Part shown: positions 34,288 to 43,247 of the stretch, piece by piece
Numbering within the stretch: the stretch's first letter is position 1
Layout of the letters: each line of letters begins with the position of its first letter
Source: Thalassospira profundimaris
Lineage (GTDB): Bacteria > Pseudomonadota > Alphaproteobacteria > Rhodospirillales > Thalassospiraceae
Direction of reading: 5' to 3'
DNA length: 64,000 nucleotides
Assembly: GCF_003326675.1 (NCBI RefSeq)
Contig: NZ_JPWF01000002.1
Span: 62,001-126,000, forward strand
Notes under the pieces: model-generated
Told to the model about the DNA's origin: nothing
The model's database searches: none
What the model saw: the letters and a program-made list of their open reading frames with translations, nothing else
Translations under genes and position numbers: made by a program

Positions 34288-34749
34288 TTATCTTACGTCA
34301 TAGATTTCAGCCTGCCCGGCCTTGAGACTATAGATCTCGAACGGGGCTTCCTTTTGCCCGCCCATTCCGGGCGATCCCATCGGCATGCCCGGCAAGGTGA
34401 TTGCGGTGATATCGGGACGTTCTTCGAGCATTTTCAAAATGGTTTCGACCGGCACATGACCACTGATGGCATAACCGTCAATCATGGTCAGGTGACAGCC
34501 CTGCATCTCATCGGGAACACCGGCCATACGGGCGATATCATACACATTTTCATCATTGGTGATCGTGACATCAAAACCATGCGCGCGCAGATAATCCCCG
34601 TGCATGGTGCAACATCCGCAATTCGGGTTCTTGATGATTTTGGCTTCGAGATTTGCAGCATGGGCCGCAACCGATGACAGGGTCATGACACTTGTTGCTG
34701 CCAAGGCGATCAACAGACGTGACCCATATTTTTTCAGAGATTTGGACAT
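34288..34749 (-). CDS. DUF411 periplasmic metal-binding protein
   Basis: A 153-residue exported protein with a signal peptide ending Ala-His-Ala near residue 32. The DUF411 core has Asn-Pro-Asn-Cys-Gly-Cys-Cys-Thr-Met-His-Gly at about 42-52 and later Met-Pro-Met-Gly-Ser-Pro-Gly-Met near 125. Members are usually found in copper-resistance operons and are thought to bind copper in the periplasm. It follows the multicopper oxidase gene by 17 bases and has GAGG before its ATG. The copper role is strongly supported by context. Confidence 0.9.
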   Translation of the reverse strand: MSKSLKKYGSRLLIALAATSVMTLSSVAAHAANLEAKIIKNPNCGCCTMHGDYLRAHGFDVTITNDENVYDIARMAGVPDEMQGCHLTMIDGYAISGHVPVETILKMLEERPDITAITLPGMPMGSPGMGGQKEAPFEIYSLKAGQAEIYDVR

Positions 34750-34766
34750 TTTATATCCTCATAAAA

Positions 34767-36317
34767 TCAAAGAACGCGGATGACACCGGACATGCCACCG
34801 ACCTTGTGTTCAAGAATGTGACAATGGATCAGCCAGTCACCGGGATTGTCTGCAACAAAGGCAATTTCGACCCGTTCGCCCGGTGCAATCAGCACCGTGT
34901 CGATCCAGGGTTGATAAGGCACCGCAACATCATTGCGGGCCAGCAGACGAAAGGCATGGCCATGCAAATGAATTGGATGAAGCCAGGCGGTCGCATTCAT
35001 CAGGGTCAAATGACAGGTTTGTCCGCGGTCCACCGTTACCAGAGGCCCGTCGCCATCACGATCCGGGTCACGCCCGTTCACCGCCCAGACATTGCCTGCG
35101 CCAAACATGGACCGCATCATATTGGCCATGCCGCCCATGCCCGCCATGTCGCCCGAACCCGTGGCACCGGAAACATCCACGCCCATATGACCAAGCATTT
35201 CCGGGGTGATGTGCCGGGATTTGATCATTTGCTGAAGAATCATGTCGCCCATCATGCCACCGCTATAAATCAGGTTCTGACGGATGGCCTGATCAAGATC
35301 GGGTTCAGGCAAGGGATTGGGTTTTAACGCCATATCCCAGTCGGCCACGCGGTCGCGTACCGCAGCCCCGGCAACCACAAGAGTGGCGAGGGTATTTTCC
35401 ATACCGTCATAAAAGCGGTCCATTACCGGAAATGACGTTTTCCCGGAAACAGGAACGTCGATCACCAGATCACACCGCATCCCCGGTCCAAGCAACAACA
35501 TCGGCGTATCAAGGGCATGCGGTGTTACCGGATGGCCGTCCAAGGCGATCACCGTCGGGGCAAGACCGGCAAAATCGAGTGCGAAAATCCGACCGTTTGC
35601 CGCATTGAGAAGACGCAGACGAATACGTTCGCCCGGACGCACAGTAACATCGTCGGGCACCTTGCCATTGATTGTCACCACATTGCCAATCCGTCCGGCA
35701 TGGCCAACATCATGCATGGCATTAAAGCCGTTATCGATTGCTGCGGTTTCATCAAGCCGCCAGTCATCAAGCATCCAGACCAGTTCACGATCAACGCGGA
35801 GCGGTTCGGCTTCTTCGACGATCAGGGGACCATACAGCCCACGGCCAAGCTGTTCGGTGGTATTGGCATGTGGGTGATACCAATATGTCCCGGCATCGGG
35901 CAGATCAAACACATAATCAAAACTGTCCCCGGGTTTGACCGCCGTCTGGGTCAGGCCGGGCACACCATCCATGGCATTGGGCACGCGGATGCCATGCCAG
36001 TGAATGGTTGTTTCCTGCGACAGGTTATTGACCAGCCGGGCGCGCAGGCGTTGCCCTTGGCGCATACGGATTTCAGACCCCGGAACGGTTCCGTTATAGG
36101 CCCAGACATCAGTCGGATAGGCCGGGTTCGAGACAAGGTTTGCCCGCGCGGCACCGGCGCGCAAAACTACATCAGACGAACCAGAGGCCGGTATTTCACC
36201 CGCATATGCACGTGCAGGCACCAAAGGCCAGCCGCGGGTTGCGACAATCCCGACGGCCGCCGCCCCGCCCAGCAGGAAACCCCGCCGGGAGGAAAGGAAG
36301 GAAGATTTGCAAGTCAT
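34767..36317 (-). CDS. Multicopper oxidase, CueO/CopA-like (copper resistance)
   Basis: A 516-residue Tat-exported oxidase: Ser-Arg-Arg-Gly-Phe-Leu-Leu at the N-terminus and four copper-binding segments, Ile-His-Trp-His-Gly, Trp-Tyr-His-Pro-His, His-Pro-Ile-His-Leu-His-Gly-His and Ile-His-Cys-His-Ile-Leu-Glu-His. A Met-rich stretch near residues 400-420 (Gly-Met-Gly-Gly-Met-Ala-Asn-Met-Met) is typical of cuprous oxidases. It probably oxidises Cu(I) in the periplasm. It lies between a small His/Cys-containing protein gene and a DUF411 gene on the same strand. Confidence 0.94.
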   Translation of the reverse strand: MTCKSSFLSSRRGFLLGGAAAVGIVATRGWPLVPARAYAGEIPASGSSDVVLRAGAARANLVSNPAYPTDVWAYNGTVPGSEIRMRQGQRLRARLVNNLSQETTIHWHGIRVPNAMDGVPGLTQTAVKPGDSFDYVFDLPDAGTYWYHPHANTTEQLGRGLYGPLIVEEAEPLRVDRELVWMLDDWRLDETAAIDNGFNAMHDVGHAGRIGNVVTINGKVPDDVTVRPGERIRLRLLNAANGRIFALDFAGLAPTVIALDGHPVTPHALDTPMLLLGPGMRCDLVIDVPVSGKTSFPVMDRFYDGMENTLATLVVAGAAVRDRVADWDMALKPNPLPEPDLDQAIRQNLIYSGGMMGDMILQQMIKSRHITPEMLGHMGVDVSGATGSGDMAGMGGMANMMRSMFGAGNVWAVNGRDPDRDGDGPLVTVDRGQTCHLTLMNATAWLHPIHLHGHAFRLLARNDVAVPYQPWIDTVLIAPGERVEIAFVADNPGDWLIHCHILEHKVGGMSGVIRVL

Positions 36318-36422
36318 CAGACAATCTTTCCTGAACAGGTTTATGGATCACCGCACAAGCCCGAAGCCGGGCATGATACGGTAACAAAACAGGCTGTCAG
36401 TCCGTTAAGACCGACAGGGAAA

Positions 36423-36836
36423 TCAGGAAAGCATTCTCGGAGGGGAAGGATCAGGCACATGTGACAGGCCGGTCGCCCGATCCATGGCAGGCAGGACCGT
36501 CAGTAATCGGCGTGGCAAGACGACATCGCCGATCATTGCAATTTCAGGCATCACTACAATGGCACAGAGGAAATGGCAGGCCGGACTTGCCCCGGCCATT
36601 TCGGTGCAATCATCACAATTCTCGGCATCCTTGATGGCGGCATGGCGGGACATGGAACTTTCGCCCGATATCATGGATGTGACGTTGTCGGGTGCCGTAA
36701 CATCAACGGCCATGCCCCCGTCATTCATCAGGCCATCATAGCCCACGCCAACATTGCCCAAACCGCCATGCACAACCGCACCGCTGGTAAATACCAGCAG
36801 GAAAAAGGTCATCAGGATGCGCGCAAGGTTTTTCAT
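36423..36836 (-). CDS. Small exported Cys-containing protein of the copper cluster
   Basis: The 137-residue protein starts with a hydrophobic signal or membrane segment (Leu-Met-Thr-Phe-Phe-Leu-Leu-Val-Phe). Its middle holds Asn-Cys-Asp-Asp-Cys and Ala-Cys-His-Phe-Leu-Cys, which could bind metal, and it ends Asp-Pro-Ser-Pro-Pro-Arg. This layout recurs in small hypothetical proteins beside CueO-type oxidases, but I do not know a named family. It is the first gene of the probable copper operon, 105 bases before the oxidase start. No strong ribosome site is visible. Confidence 0.72.
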   Translation of the reverse strand: MKNLARILMTFFLLVFTSGAVVHGGLGNVGVGYDGLMNDGGMAVDVTAPDNVTSMISGESSMSRHAAIKDAENCDDCTEMAGASPACHFLCAIVVMPEIAMIGDVVLPRRLLTVLPAMDRATGLSHVPDPSPPRMLS

Positions 36837-36883
36837 GATGGGTCAGCTTTACCCATCAAACCGGCCAAGGTCCATGATTTTAA

Positions 36884-38461
36884 TCAAGGGGTGCCGACGA
36901 TATGGGTTTGCGCAAGACCGGCACGCCGTCTGAGTTCATTGGCAGCCAGTTTGGCATTATCAAGCTCGTGCTTTTTCAGCAGGTAGTTCGTCGGGTTTTC
37001 GGTTTGCGAAAGCAGCGAGAGCTCAAGATCAAGTTTTTCGACCAGCTGATCAGCCTTTTGAACATTGAGTTGCTGGGTATAGAGGTTTTGTGCAGCCGTT
37101 TCGGCAGCTTGTTCTTCTGCCTTCTTGGCATTTTCACGGGTTGTCGGATCAATCGTTGTTTTAAGGGCTGTACTGATTTCCGGTTTTGCATCGTCGAGAA
37201 TATCGGCAATTGCGATCAGGAATTTGTTGGCATCCTTGGTCTCGGCCAATTCGACCTTGGCGGTAATGGCACCGCGGTTTGTATTGTTGCGAAGGGCTCT
37301 GATATTGCCGGCAAGCTTGGCACCTTGTTCCGCCAGGTTCTTCCTGGCGTCATCAAACGATTGAATGGCGGGCTCTGCCAGATTGTAGGAGGCTGAAACC
37401 CGGCGGTTTTCACGTTCCAGCCGTTCCTTGGCACGGTTGACAGCCGCGGGCTTTTTACTGGCATTGGCATCATCCTGAAGCCTGTCGAGCGTGTCTTCGG
37501 CGGCAACCAGCTTCGTATCAGCCAACGCCGTAACCGTACGGAGCGTTTTGCCATCCTGAACATTCTGATCGTACTGATCCGCACCATTACGGGCCAGATT
37601 TTGCAACTGACTGTCGACTGCCAGCTTGCTGGTTTCCAAGGCCTGGATTGAACTTACCAGCGACGTCAAACCTGCGGGGATGGATGGCAACGGAATCCAG
37701 GCAGAACCATGACCGGCCATCGCGGTTTCATCAAGCGATACACCGTTGGCAACATCTTTAAAGATCAAGTTCGTCACGCCGAATACCTGATCGGCACCGT
37801 TCGTCCCACCGGGTCGCTGGAAGGTAACGGTCATCGCCAAATCACGCTGGGAGCGCCAAACATCGCGTGCCCCGTAATATTCAAGTCGTTTGCTGAGAAG
37901 ATGGAAGGAATTGTTGTCCGTGGACGGGACAATCCGGGCTTCGTAATAGAATGCAAGCGCGCCGGTAATTCCTGTCAGCTTTTCAAGAATTGCGGCCTTT
38001 TCCTTATAGGCCTCGCCATTCCAAGGGGCGCGATCATGGGACGCAGCACCCGGCACGACATTGCCCATGGCCACAATCAGACATCCGAAATCAGGGGACA
38101 CAACAATGTCGTTTGAGCCATCAGCCAGTGCGTAGGCGTATGAGGTGGTTACGGTGTTAAAGATCGGTTCGTTGGTTTCCTCGCCCGCCTTGCGCACGGC
38201 GGCAGCAAGTGCATTGACACCGCTATCAATCGCTTTGGGGATCAGGGCCGCCCCCAACATGCCGAGGATCGGGACACTTTCGCCTGAATCTGCGGATTTG
38301 GTGCCCTGAATACATTGATGATTGATCACTGCGCGCGCCTCTATGCGCTGTGCCGGTGTGGAGGTTTCGGCAGCAGGTGCCGAGCCTGTCTGAACAGTGC
38401 CGCATGCAGACACAAGGAACAAGGCGGTGACGGCAAAGCCGTTCATGACAGTCGATTTCAT
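36884..38461 (-). CDS. Large predicted lipoprotein with coiled-coil C-terminal half
   Basis: From the ATG at 38461 the protein is 525 residues with a lipobox (Phe-Leu-Val-Ser-Ala-Cys), so it is probably lipid-anchored. Residues to about 260 form a globular part containing Leu-Gly-Met-Leu-Gly-Ala-Ala-Leu-Ile-Pro-Lys and Phe-Tyr-Tyr-Glu-Ala. The rest is long helices rich in Ala, Glu, Lys and Gln, consistent with coiled coil. I do not recognise the family. It starts 35 bases after the stop of the protease gene on the same strand, so the two are probably cotranscribed and may work together at the envelope. Confidence 0.78.
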   Translation of the reverse strand: MKSTVMNGFAVTALFLVSACGTVQTGSAPAAETSTPAQRIEARAVINHQCIQGTKSADSGESVPILGMLGAALIPKAIDSGVNALAAAVRKAGEETNEPIFNTVTTSYAYALADGSNDIVVSPDFGCLIVAMGNVVPGAASHDRAPWNGEAYKEKAAILEKLTGITGALAFYYEARIVPSTDNNSFHLLSKRLEYYGARDVWRSQRDLAMTVTFQRPGGTNGADQVFGVTNLIFKDVANGVSLDETAMAGHGSAWIPLPSIPAGLTSLVSSIQALETSKLAVDSQLQNLARNGADQYDQNVQDGKTLRTVTALADTKLVAAEDTLDRLQDDANASKKPAAVNRAKERLERENRRVSASYNLAEPAIQSFDDARKNLAEQGAKLAGNIRALRNNTNRGAITAKVELAETKDANKFLIAIADILDDAKPEISTALKTTIDPTTRENAKKAEEQAAETAAQNLYTQQLNVQKADQLVEKLDLELSLLSQTENPTNYLLKKHELDNAKLAANELRRRAGLAQTHIVGTP

Positions 38462-38496
38462 TTTTCCCAATTTCCCCGAAAGTTTGCCGCGACTGA

Positions 38497-39873
38497 TCAC
38501 TGAAGATCGGCCATCAGATTTCCGGCCATAAGTGTGGCCATGTTTGATGATTCATAAAATAGCCCGGTTCCGCAGGACGCATCCTGATTGCCGCCGGAAG
38601 AATGCAGCCCGACCACCTCGATCCCGCCATCACCATGAAGGGAGAAGACTGGTGCACCGCTAAACCCGCTTGTTGTGTTACAGCCATGAACAAGGCAGCC
38701 GTTATTAAGCTGAAGAACAAAGCACATATTTGCAGACGACCAGCGCAGTTGATCACGCCAGTCATCTGTGACGAGATAGCCGTTGATACCGGGCGTGGTC
38801 AGGGCCTGAAGCGGTACCGGTTCATTCATGTTGATCGCCGGAAGGTCCGTATCACGGGTATCGACCGGCAGGATGACATAATCGTCGCTTGTTGGAATGG
38901 CACCGGATGAGGATGGCGCAGCCAGCTGAACGTAATCAAGCACATAGGGTTTTGACAGATCGCCCAACAGATAGAGACGGACCATGCCATATTGCAGATA
39001 GTCGTATTGCGCCTTTGTGCTGCCCTTTGATTTATCAAAGAAGCAATGCTTGGCCGTGACAATTTTGGTTTTGGAAAAACGCAACGCCGTACAAAAGGCG
39101 GTCTCTTTGCCGTCCTGTTCGATTGTCAGAAAGCCGACGGTGCGTTCGATGCCAGTATCCCTAAGCGGCAAGGGAATATCGGAAATAGGGGACAAACACG
39201 CCCGGTCGAATGCCACGGCCTCGGGCGGTGTCGTCGAACGGTCGGTATTAAACGCCACCCGAAGGTTGAGAGACATCTTCGCGCAAGTGTTCCATGTCAC
39301 CTTGCGGAGTTCTTCGGGCAGGATCAATCGACCGGCGGGCAGTTGTGCCGCCCCCGCAACAACCCCGTCAGGATTTGTCGGATAGAGAATATCAGACGGA
39401 ATTCCGGCAAAGATTTTCTGTCCAAGTGGCGATCCGAAAATACCGTCCGGATTTGCCGGATATTGGATTTCGGGTCGTTGATCACCACCATCCAAGACGC
39501 TTCCGAAATTTGGTGAATATCGAATATCAAATATCTGTTGTCCGGGTGGAGATTGCCAAATCCCGATTGGGTTGACCGGCTGGGTCGGATAGGCTGGATA
39601 ATCCCTCAGAAGCGGTAACACCACATTACCGCTCGCTGCTGCCGGCAATAGGTCATAAATCCTACCGGCATCAAGCGCATTACCTTGACCGGATATTATC
39701 GGAACGCCATATCGGTGCAAAAAATCATCAGGCATTTGCAGAGCCTTGAATTCCGGCTGTGCTTCTAATTGATAGCCGCCAGTTCCAAGCGTCTGCGCTG
39801 ATGCAGACTTCAACGACAGCAGTGATGCTATCGCAGCAACAATAAATGATCTGAATTTTTTCGATGTTTGCAT
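38497..39873 (-). CDS. Secreted trypsin-like serine protease with N-terminal repeats
   Basis: From the ATG at 39873 (GGGG upstream) the product is 458 residues with a clear signal peptide ending Ser-Ala-Ser-Ala. The C-terminal half is a chymotrypsin-type domain with His in Val-Thr-Ala-Lys-His-Cys, a likely Asp in Ser-Asp-Asp-Tyr-Val-Ile-Leu, and Ser in Ser-Gly-Phe-Ser-Gly-Ala-Pro-Val-Phe, so it should be active. Between is a segment with repeats of Asn-Pro-(Asp/Ile)-Gly-Ile and Ser-Pro-X-Gly-Gln-X-Ile-Phe (about residues 75-155). These could be a prodomain or binding region. The downstream lipoprotein gene adjoins. Confidence 0.85.
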   Translation of the reverse strand: MQTSKKFRSFIVAAIASLLSLKSASAQTLGTGGYQLEAQPEFKALQMPDDFLHRYGVPIISGQGNALDAGRIYDLLPAAASGNVVLPLLRDYPAYPTQPVNPIGIWQSPPGQQIFDIRYSPNFGSVLDGGDQRPEIQYPANPDGIFGSPLGQKIFAGIPSDILYPTNPDGVVAGAAQLPAGRLILPEELRKVTWNTCAKMSLNLRVAFNTDRSTTPPEAVAFDRACLSPISDIPLPLRDTGIERTVGFLTIEQDGKETAFCTALRFSKTKIVTAKHCFFDKSKGSTKAQYDYLQYGMVRLYLLGDLSKPYVLDYVQLAAPSSSGAIPTSDDYVILPVDTRDTDLPAINMNEPVPLQALTTPGINGYLVTDDWRDQLRWSSANMCFVLQLNNGCLVHGCNTTSGFSGAPVFSLHGDGGIEVVGLHSSGGNQDASCGTGLFYESSNMATLMAGNLMADLQ

Positions 39874-40014
39874 CTGGCCCCCGCCCCGCCGAGCGAGAGG
39901 AATATAGCAAAGCGGACCGAAAACCTCAATCTTGAGTTGATTGAGGCAAAAATCATTTAAAGTATGCTTGGTCAATAACGATGGGAAACCAACACCAAAG
40001 GTACCCGGCTTCTA

Positions 40015-40476
40015 TTACAGGGCGATTGTCACATCATCCTTAAGCGTTTCAGTGACGATATAGGTGCGATACCAGACGATATTGTCGTCAGCATCAAAAA
40101 GCGTTTCGCACAGGGCTGTATATTCGGCCATGTCGCGCATGTGCAAAACCAGAACCCCGGTAACTTCGCCGGTCACGAGATAGCATTGCTGAACCGCGGC
40201 AAGGCTTTTGACTTTGGCGATGAAGTCCTTGCGGTAATGATTGCCGTGCCGGTGGAATTCGAGATTGATCACCGCGGTCAGGGGACGGCCGATATGGGCC
40301 GGATCGACCACCGCCACGGTTTTGCGGATCACCCCGTTTTCGCGCAGTTTGGCCACCCGGCGCAAAGCCGCCGAGGCCGAAAGACCGATCTTTTCGGCCA
40401 GTTCGGTATTGGGGATATCTGCGTCAAGCTGCAACAAACGCAGGATTTTCAGATCGATCTGATCCAGTTCGGCCAT
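40015..40476 (-). CDS. Lrp/AsnC-family transcriptional regulator
   Basis: The 153-residue regulator has the N-terminal Lrp winged helix (Leu-Asp-Gln-Ile-Asp-Leu-Lys-Ile-Leu-Arg-Leu-Leu-Gln, Ala-Glu-Lys-Ile-Gly-Leu-Ser) at about 3-60. A C-terminal RAM/AsnC ligand domain contains Tyr-Leu-Val-Thr-Gly-Glu near 108. Members usually respond to amino acids. It is transcribed alone; its target is not evident because the flanking genes are on the same strand and unrelated. Confidence 0.93.
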   Translation of the reverse strand: MAELDQIDLKILRLLQLDADIPNTELAEKIGLSASAALRRVAKLRENGVIRKTVAVVDPAHIGRPLTAVINLEFHRHGNHYRKDFIAKVKSLAAVQQCYLVTGEVTGVLVLHMRDMAEYTALCETLFDADDNIVWYRTYIVTETLKDDVTIAL

Positions 40477-40740
40477 CTTCGCACAACTCCCAAGCGTTTT
40501 TTACAATATTACACCGACATATTGCGCAAGTTTGCACCATGATGTTGCGGGCTGACAAGTGTTTGGTTCTGCAGGTAATTGTCAAAGCTGACTGGATCAA
40601 GCTGGATTAGGCGGGATTAAGCGGAAATAGTCGGTTGGCATCCCTTCAAAAATTCCGCTGGACCGAACAGATCAATCCAGCGGAACAGGATAGCCTATAT
40701 TTGCAAAGCCCGATCCGGGCTTTGCGCGCAGACCATTTGA
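40477..40740. other. Intergenic region between the Lrp gene and the FAH-type gene
   Basis: About 264 bases. A near-perfect hairpin GCAAAGCCCG-ATC-CGGGCTTTGC at 40703-40725 lies 15 bases past the FAH stop and probably terminates that gene, although it lacks a long T-run on the minus strand. The rest contains no supported gene; a run of near-repeated GGATTAAGCG words is seen around 40600-40625. Confidence 0.6.
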
Positions 40741-41580
40741 CTAGCTGATAACTGTCTGGCGCTGGGAACCAAGCCCTTCGACCGAGAGTTCGACGATATC
40801 GCCCGCCTTCAGGAAGCGCTGTGGGCTGAGGCCCATGCCGACACCTTCGGGTGTGCCGGTTGCGATGACGTCGCCCGGCATAAGGCGCATGAAGCCCGAC
40901 ATATAGGATATGATTTCGGCAACCGGGAAAATCATGTCAGCGGTCGAGCTGTTTTGCACGGTCTCGCCATTGACAGAAAGTGTCAGGGTCAGGTTCTGAG
41001 GATCACCAACCTCGTCCGTTGTTACCAGCCACGGCCCCATCGGGCCGAAATTCGGAGCCGATTTCCCCTTGATCCATTGGCCGCCACGTTCGATCTGATA
41101 GGCGCGTTCGCTGACATCGTTGATCGTGCAGAAACCCGCAACATAATCAAGCGCCTCGTCCTTGGTCACATAGCTGCACGGGCGGCCGATGATGATGCCA
41201 AGCTCAACCTCCCAATCGGTTTTGACGGAACCGCGCGGCAAAATGATCGGATCATTCGGCCCGCAAATGGAGGATGTGGATTTTGAAAACAGCACCGGTT
41301 CTTTGGGTTCGGGATTGTTGGTTTCGCGCGCATGACGCGCATAGTTCAAACCGACCGCATAAAAGTTACGCGCAGCCCCGACGCAAGCACCAATACGTGT
41401 GCCGGGATCAATAATTGGCAAATCAGCCAGATCACGATCGGCCAAGGCCGCCAACTGGTCGCAGGTTATGGTTTCCGGGGTGAAATCGGCAATCAGGTGA
41501 CCAAGGTCGCGGATATTGCCATCCTGATCGAGGCATCCGGGCTTTTCGGCCCCAATCGGTCCATAGCGGAGAAACTTCAT
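40741..41580 (-). CDS. Fumarylacetoacetate hydrolase (FAH)-family protein
   Basis: A 279-residue FAH-fold protein. Characteristic segments are Val-Gly-Leu-Asn-Tyr-Ala-Arg-His near residue 76, Asp-Trp-Glu-Val-Glu-Leu-Gly-Ile-Ile-Ile-Gly near 122 (metal ligands), and the C-terminal Gly-Asp-Val-Ile-Ala-Thr-Gly-Thr-Pro-Glu-Gly-Val-Gly. Members hydrolyse or decarboxylate 2-oxo acid intermediates. It lies downstream of a GMC oxidoreductase, 38 bases apart, in a catabolic cluster with TRAP uptake; the exact reaction is not decidable. Confidence 0.93.
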   Translation of the reverse strand: MKFLRYGPIGAEKPGCLDQDGNIRDLGHLIADFTPETITCDQLAALADRDLADLPIIDPGTRIGACVGAARNFYAVGLNYARHARETNNPEPKEPVLFSKSTSSICGPNDPIILPRGSVKTDWEVELGIIIGRPCSYVTKDEALDYVAGFCTINDVSERAYQIERGGQWIKGKSAPNFGPMGPWLVTTDEVGDPQNLTLTLSVNGETVQNSSTADMIFPVAEIISYMSGFMRLMPGDVIATGTPEGVGMGLSPQRFLKAGDIVELSVEGLGSQRQTVIS

Positions 41581-41618
41581 CTTTCAGTCCTTTTTAAAAG
41601 TGTTTTTCAGATGCGCTG

Positions 41619-43226
41619 TCAGGCCGAGCGCAAGATCATGTCAGCGGCTTTTTCCGCAATCATCACCACCGGCGAGGCGGTGTTTCCCGATACAATTCGC
41701 GGCATGATGGATGCATCAATCACCCGCAAACCATCGACCCCGCGTACCCGCAATTGCGGGTCAACCACCGCACCGTCATCAATGCCCATGCGGCAGGTTC
41801 CGACGGGATGGAAAATGGTTGTGCCAATGTCACCGGCGGCACGGGCGAGACTGGCGTCGTCTGTGATGTCCGCGCCGGGCAGGTTTTCAGAAGGGGCATA
41901 TTTTTTCAAAGCAGGCATGGTCATCAATTGCCGTGCCTGGCGCAATGCGCGCACGGCGATATCGACGTCGCTTTCAGTGCTTAGATAGCGTGGCGAAATA
42001 TCGGGATGGGCCGACAGGCCGGCGTTGGTGATGTGGGTGGACCCCCGACTGTCCGGGCGCAGGTTGCAGACCGATACCGTCACAGCCGGATAGGGATGAA
42101 GTGGTTCGCCCAGCTTGTCGGTTGATAGCGGTTGAATGTGATATTCAAGGTCCGGCGTTGCCAGTTCGGGGCGACTTTTGGTGAAAATTCCGAACTGGCT
42201 GGGTGCCATCGACAACGGACCGGAACGGTTCCACAAATAGCTTGCCGCCATGCCGATCTTGCCCGACCAGGAATTGGCGATCTGATTAAGGGTGCGGGCA
42301 TTTTCGACCCGGAAAACCATGCGCAGCTGAAGATGATCCTGAAGGTTTTCACCAACATCTTGCCGGTCGCGATAGACATCAATGCCCGCATCCCTAAGAC
42401 GATTGCCCTGCCCGATGCCTGATGCTTCCAGCAGCAAGGGCGAATGGATCGCACCAGCGGCAAGAAGGATTTCTGCCTTGGCGGAAGCGGTATGAACCAC
42501 ACCGTCCTTTTTGAATTTCACGGCCTTTGCACGGCCATCCTCAAACGTGATTTTTTGAACATGGGCATGGGTCAGAAGCCGCAGGTTGGAACGTTGGAGC
42601 GCCGGTTTAAGGAAAGCGCGTGCGGCACTCCAGCGGCGGCCGCCATTCTGGTTCACCTCGAAATAGCCGGCACCTTCGTTGTCCCCGCCGTTGAAATCAT
42701 CGGTCGGCGGTATTCCCATTTCCTGTGCCGCGCGCTGAAAATCATCAAGCAAGTCCCATTTAAGGCGCTGGCGGGCGACTTTCCATTCACCGCCCTGCCC
42801 GTGAATATGGCCATCTCCATCAGGCCGATCCTGGGAGCGGATGAAATAGGGCAGCACATCATCCCAACCCCAGCCGGTATTGCCCATCTGCGCCCAGCCG
42901 TCATAGTCCGCAGCCTGACCGCGCATATAGATCATGCCGTTGATCGAGCTGCATCCGCCAAGAACCTTGCCGCGCGGATAGGCCAGCTGGCGTCCGTTCA
43001 GGCCTGCTTCGCGGGTGGTTTTCATCATCCAGTCGGTGCGCGGATTGCCCATGCAGTAAAGATAGCCGACCGGAATATGGATCCACGGATAGGTATCTTT
43101 GCCGCCCGCCTCGATCAGAAGAACACGGTTGGCGGGATTGTCGCTAAGCCGGTTTGCAAGCACACATCCCGCCGTTCCGGCGCCAATGATGATGTAATCG
43201 TACTCGCCGTCTAAAGTGCGTGTCAT
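41619..43226 (-). CDS. GMC-family oxidoreductase (choline/alcohol dehydrogenase-like)
   Basis: The 535-residue flavoenzyme has the FAD motif [12 protein letters not shown] at about 13-25. GMC signature 1 ([10 protein letters not shown]) is near 83, and signature 2 (Gly-Ala-Ile-His-Ser-Pro) near 258. The C-terminal [10 protein letters not shown] is near 463. Members oxidise alcohols such as choline or polyols. It sits between an FAH-family gene and a TRAP transporter on one strand, suggesting it oxidises the imported compound; identity is open. Confidence 0.94.
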   Translation of the reverse strand: MTRTLDGEYDYIIIGAGTAGCVLANRLSDNPANRVLLIEAGGKDTYPWIHIPVGYLYCMGNPRTDWMMKTTREAGLNGRQLAYPRGKVLGGCSSINGMIYMRGQAADYDGWAQMGNTGWGWDDVLPYFIRSQDRPDGDGHIHGQGGEWKVARQRLKWDLLDDFQRAAQEMGIPPTDDFNGGDNEGAGYFEVNQNGGRRWSAARAFLKPALQRSNLRLLTHAHVQKITFEDGRAKAVKFKKDGVVHTASAKAEILLAAGAIHSPLLLEASGIGQGNRLRDAGIDVYRDRQDVGENLQDHLQLRMVFRVENARTLNQIANSWSGKIGMAASYLWNRSGPLSMAPSQFGIFTKSRPELATPDLEYHIQPLSTDKLGEPLHPYPAVTVSVCNLRPDSRGSTHITNAGLSAHPDISPRYLSTESDVDIAVRALRQARQLMTMPALKKYAPSENLPGADITDDASLARAAGDIGTTIFHPVGTCRMGIDDGAVVDPQLRVRGVDGLRVIDASIMPRIVSGNTASPVVMIAEKAADMILRSA

Positions 43227-43247
43227 GTCGATACCTGGAAATTTGGT

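Noticed and set aside
36837..36883. Possible CueR-type promoter before the copper operon
   Set aside because: A GACCTTGG word is present, but the arms of a MerR-family dyad are not matched at the required spacing.
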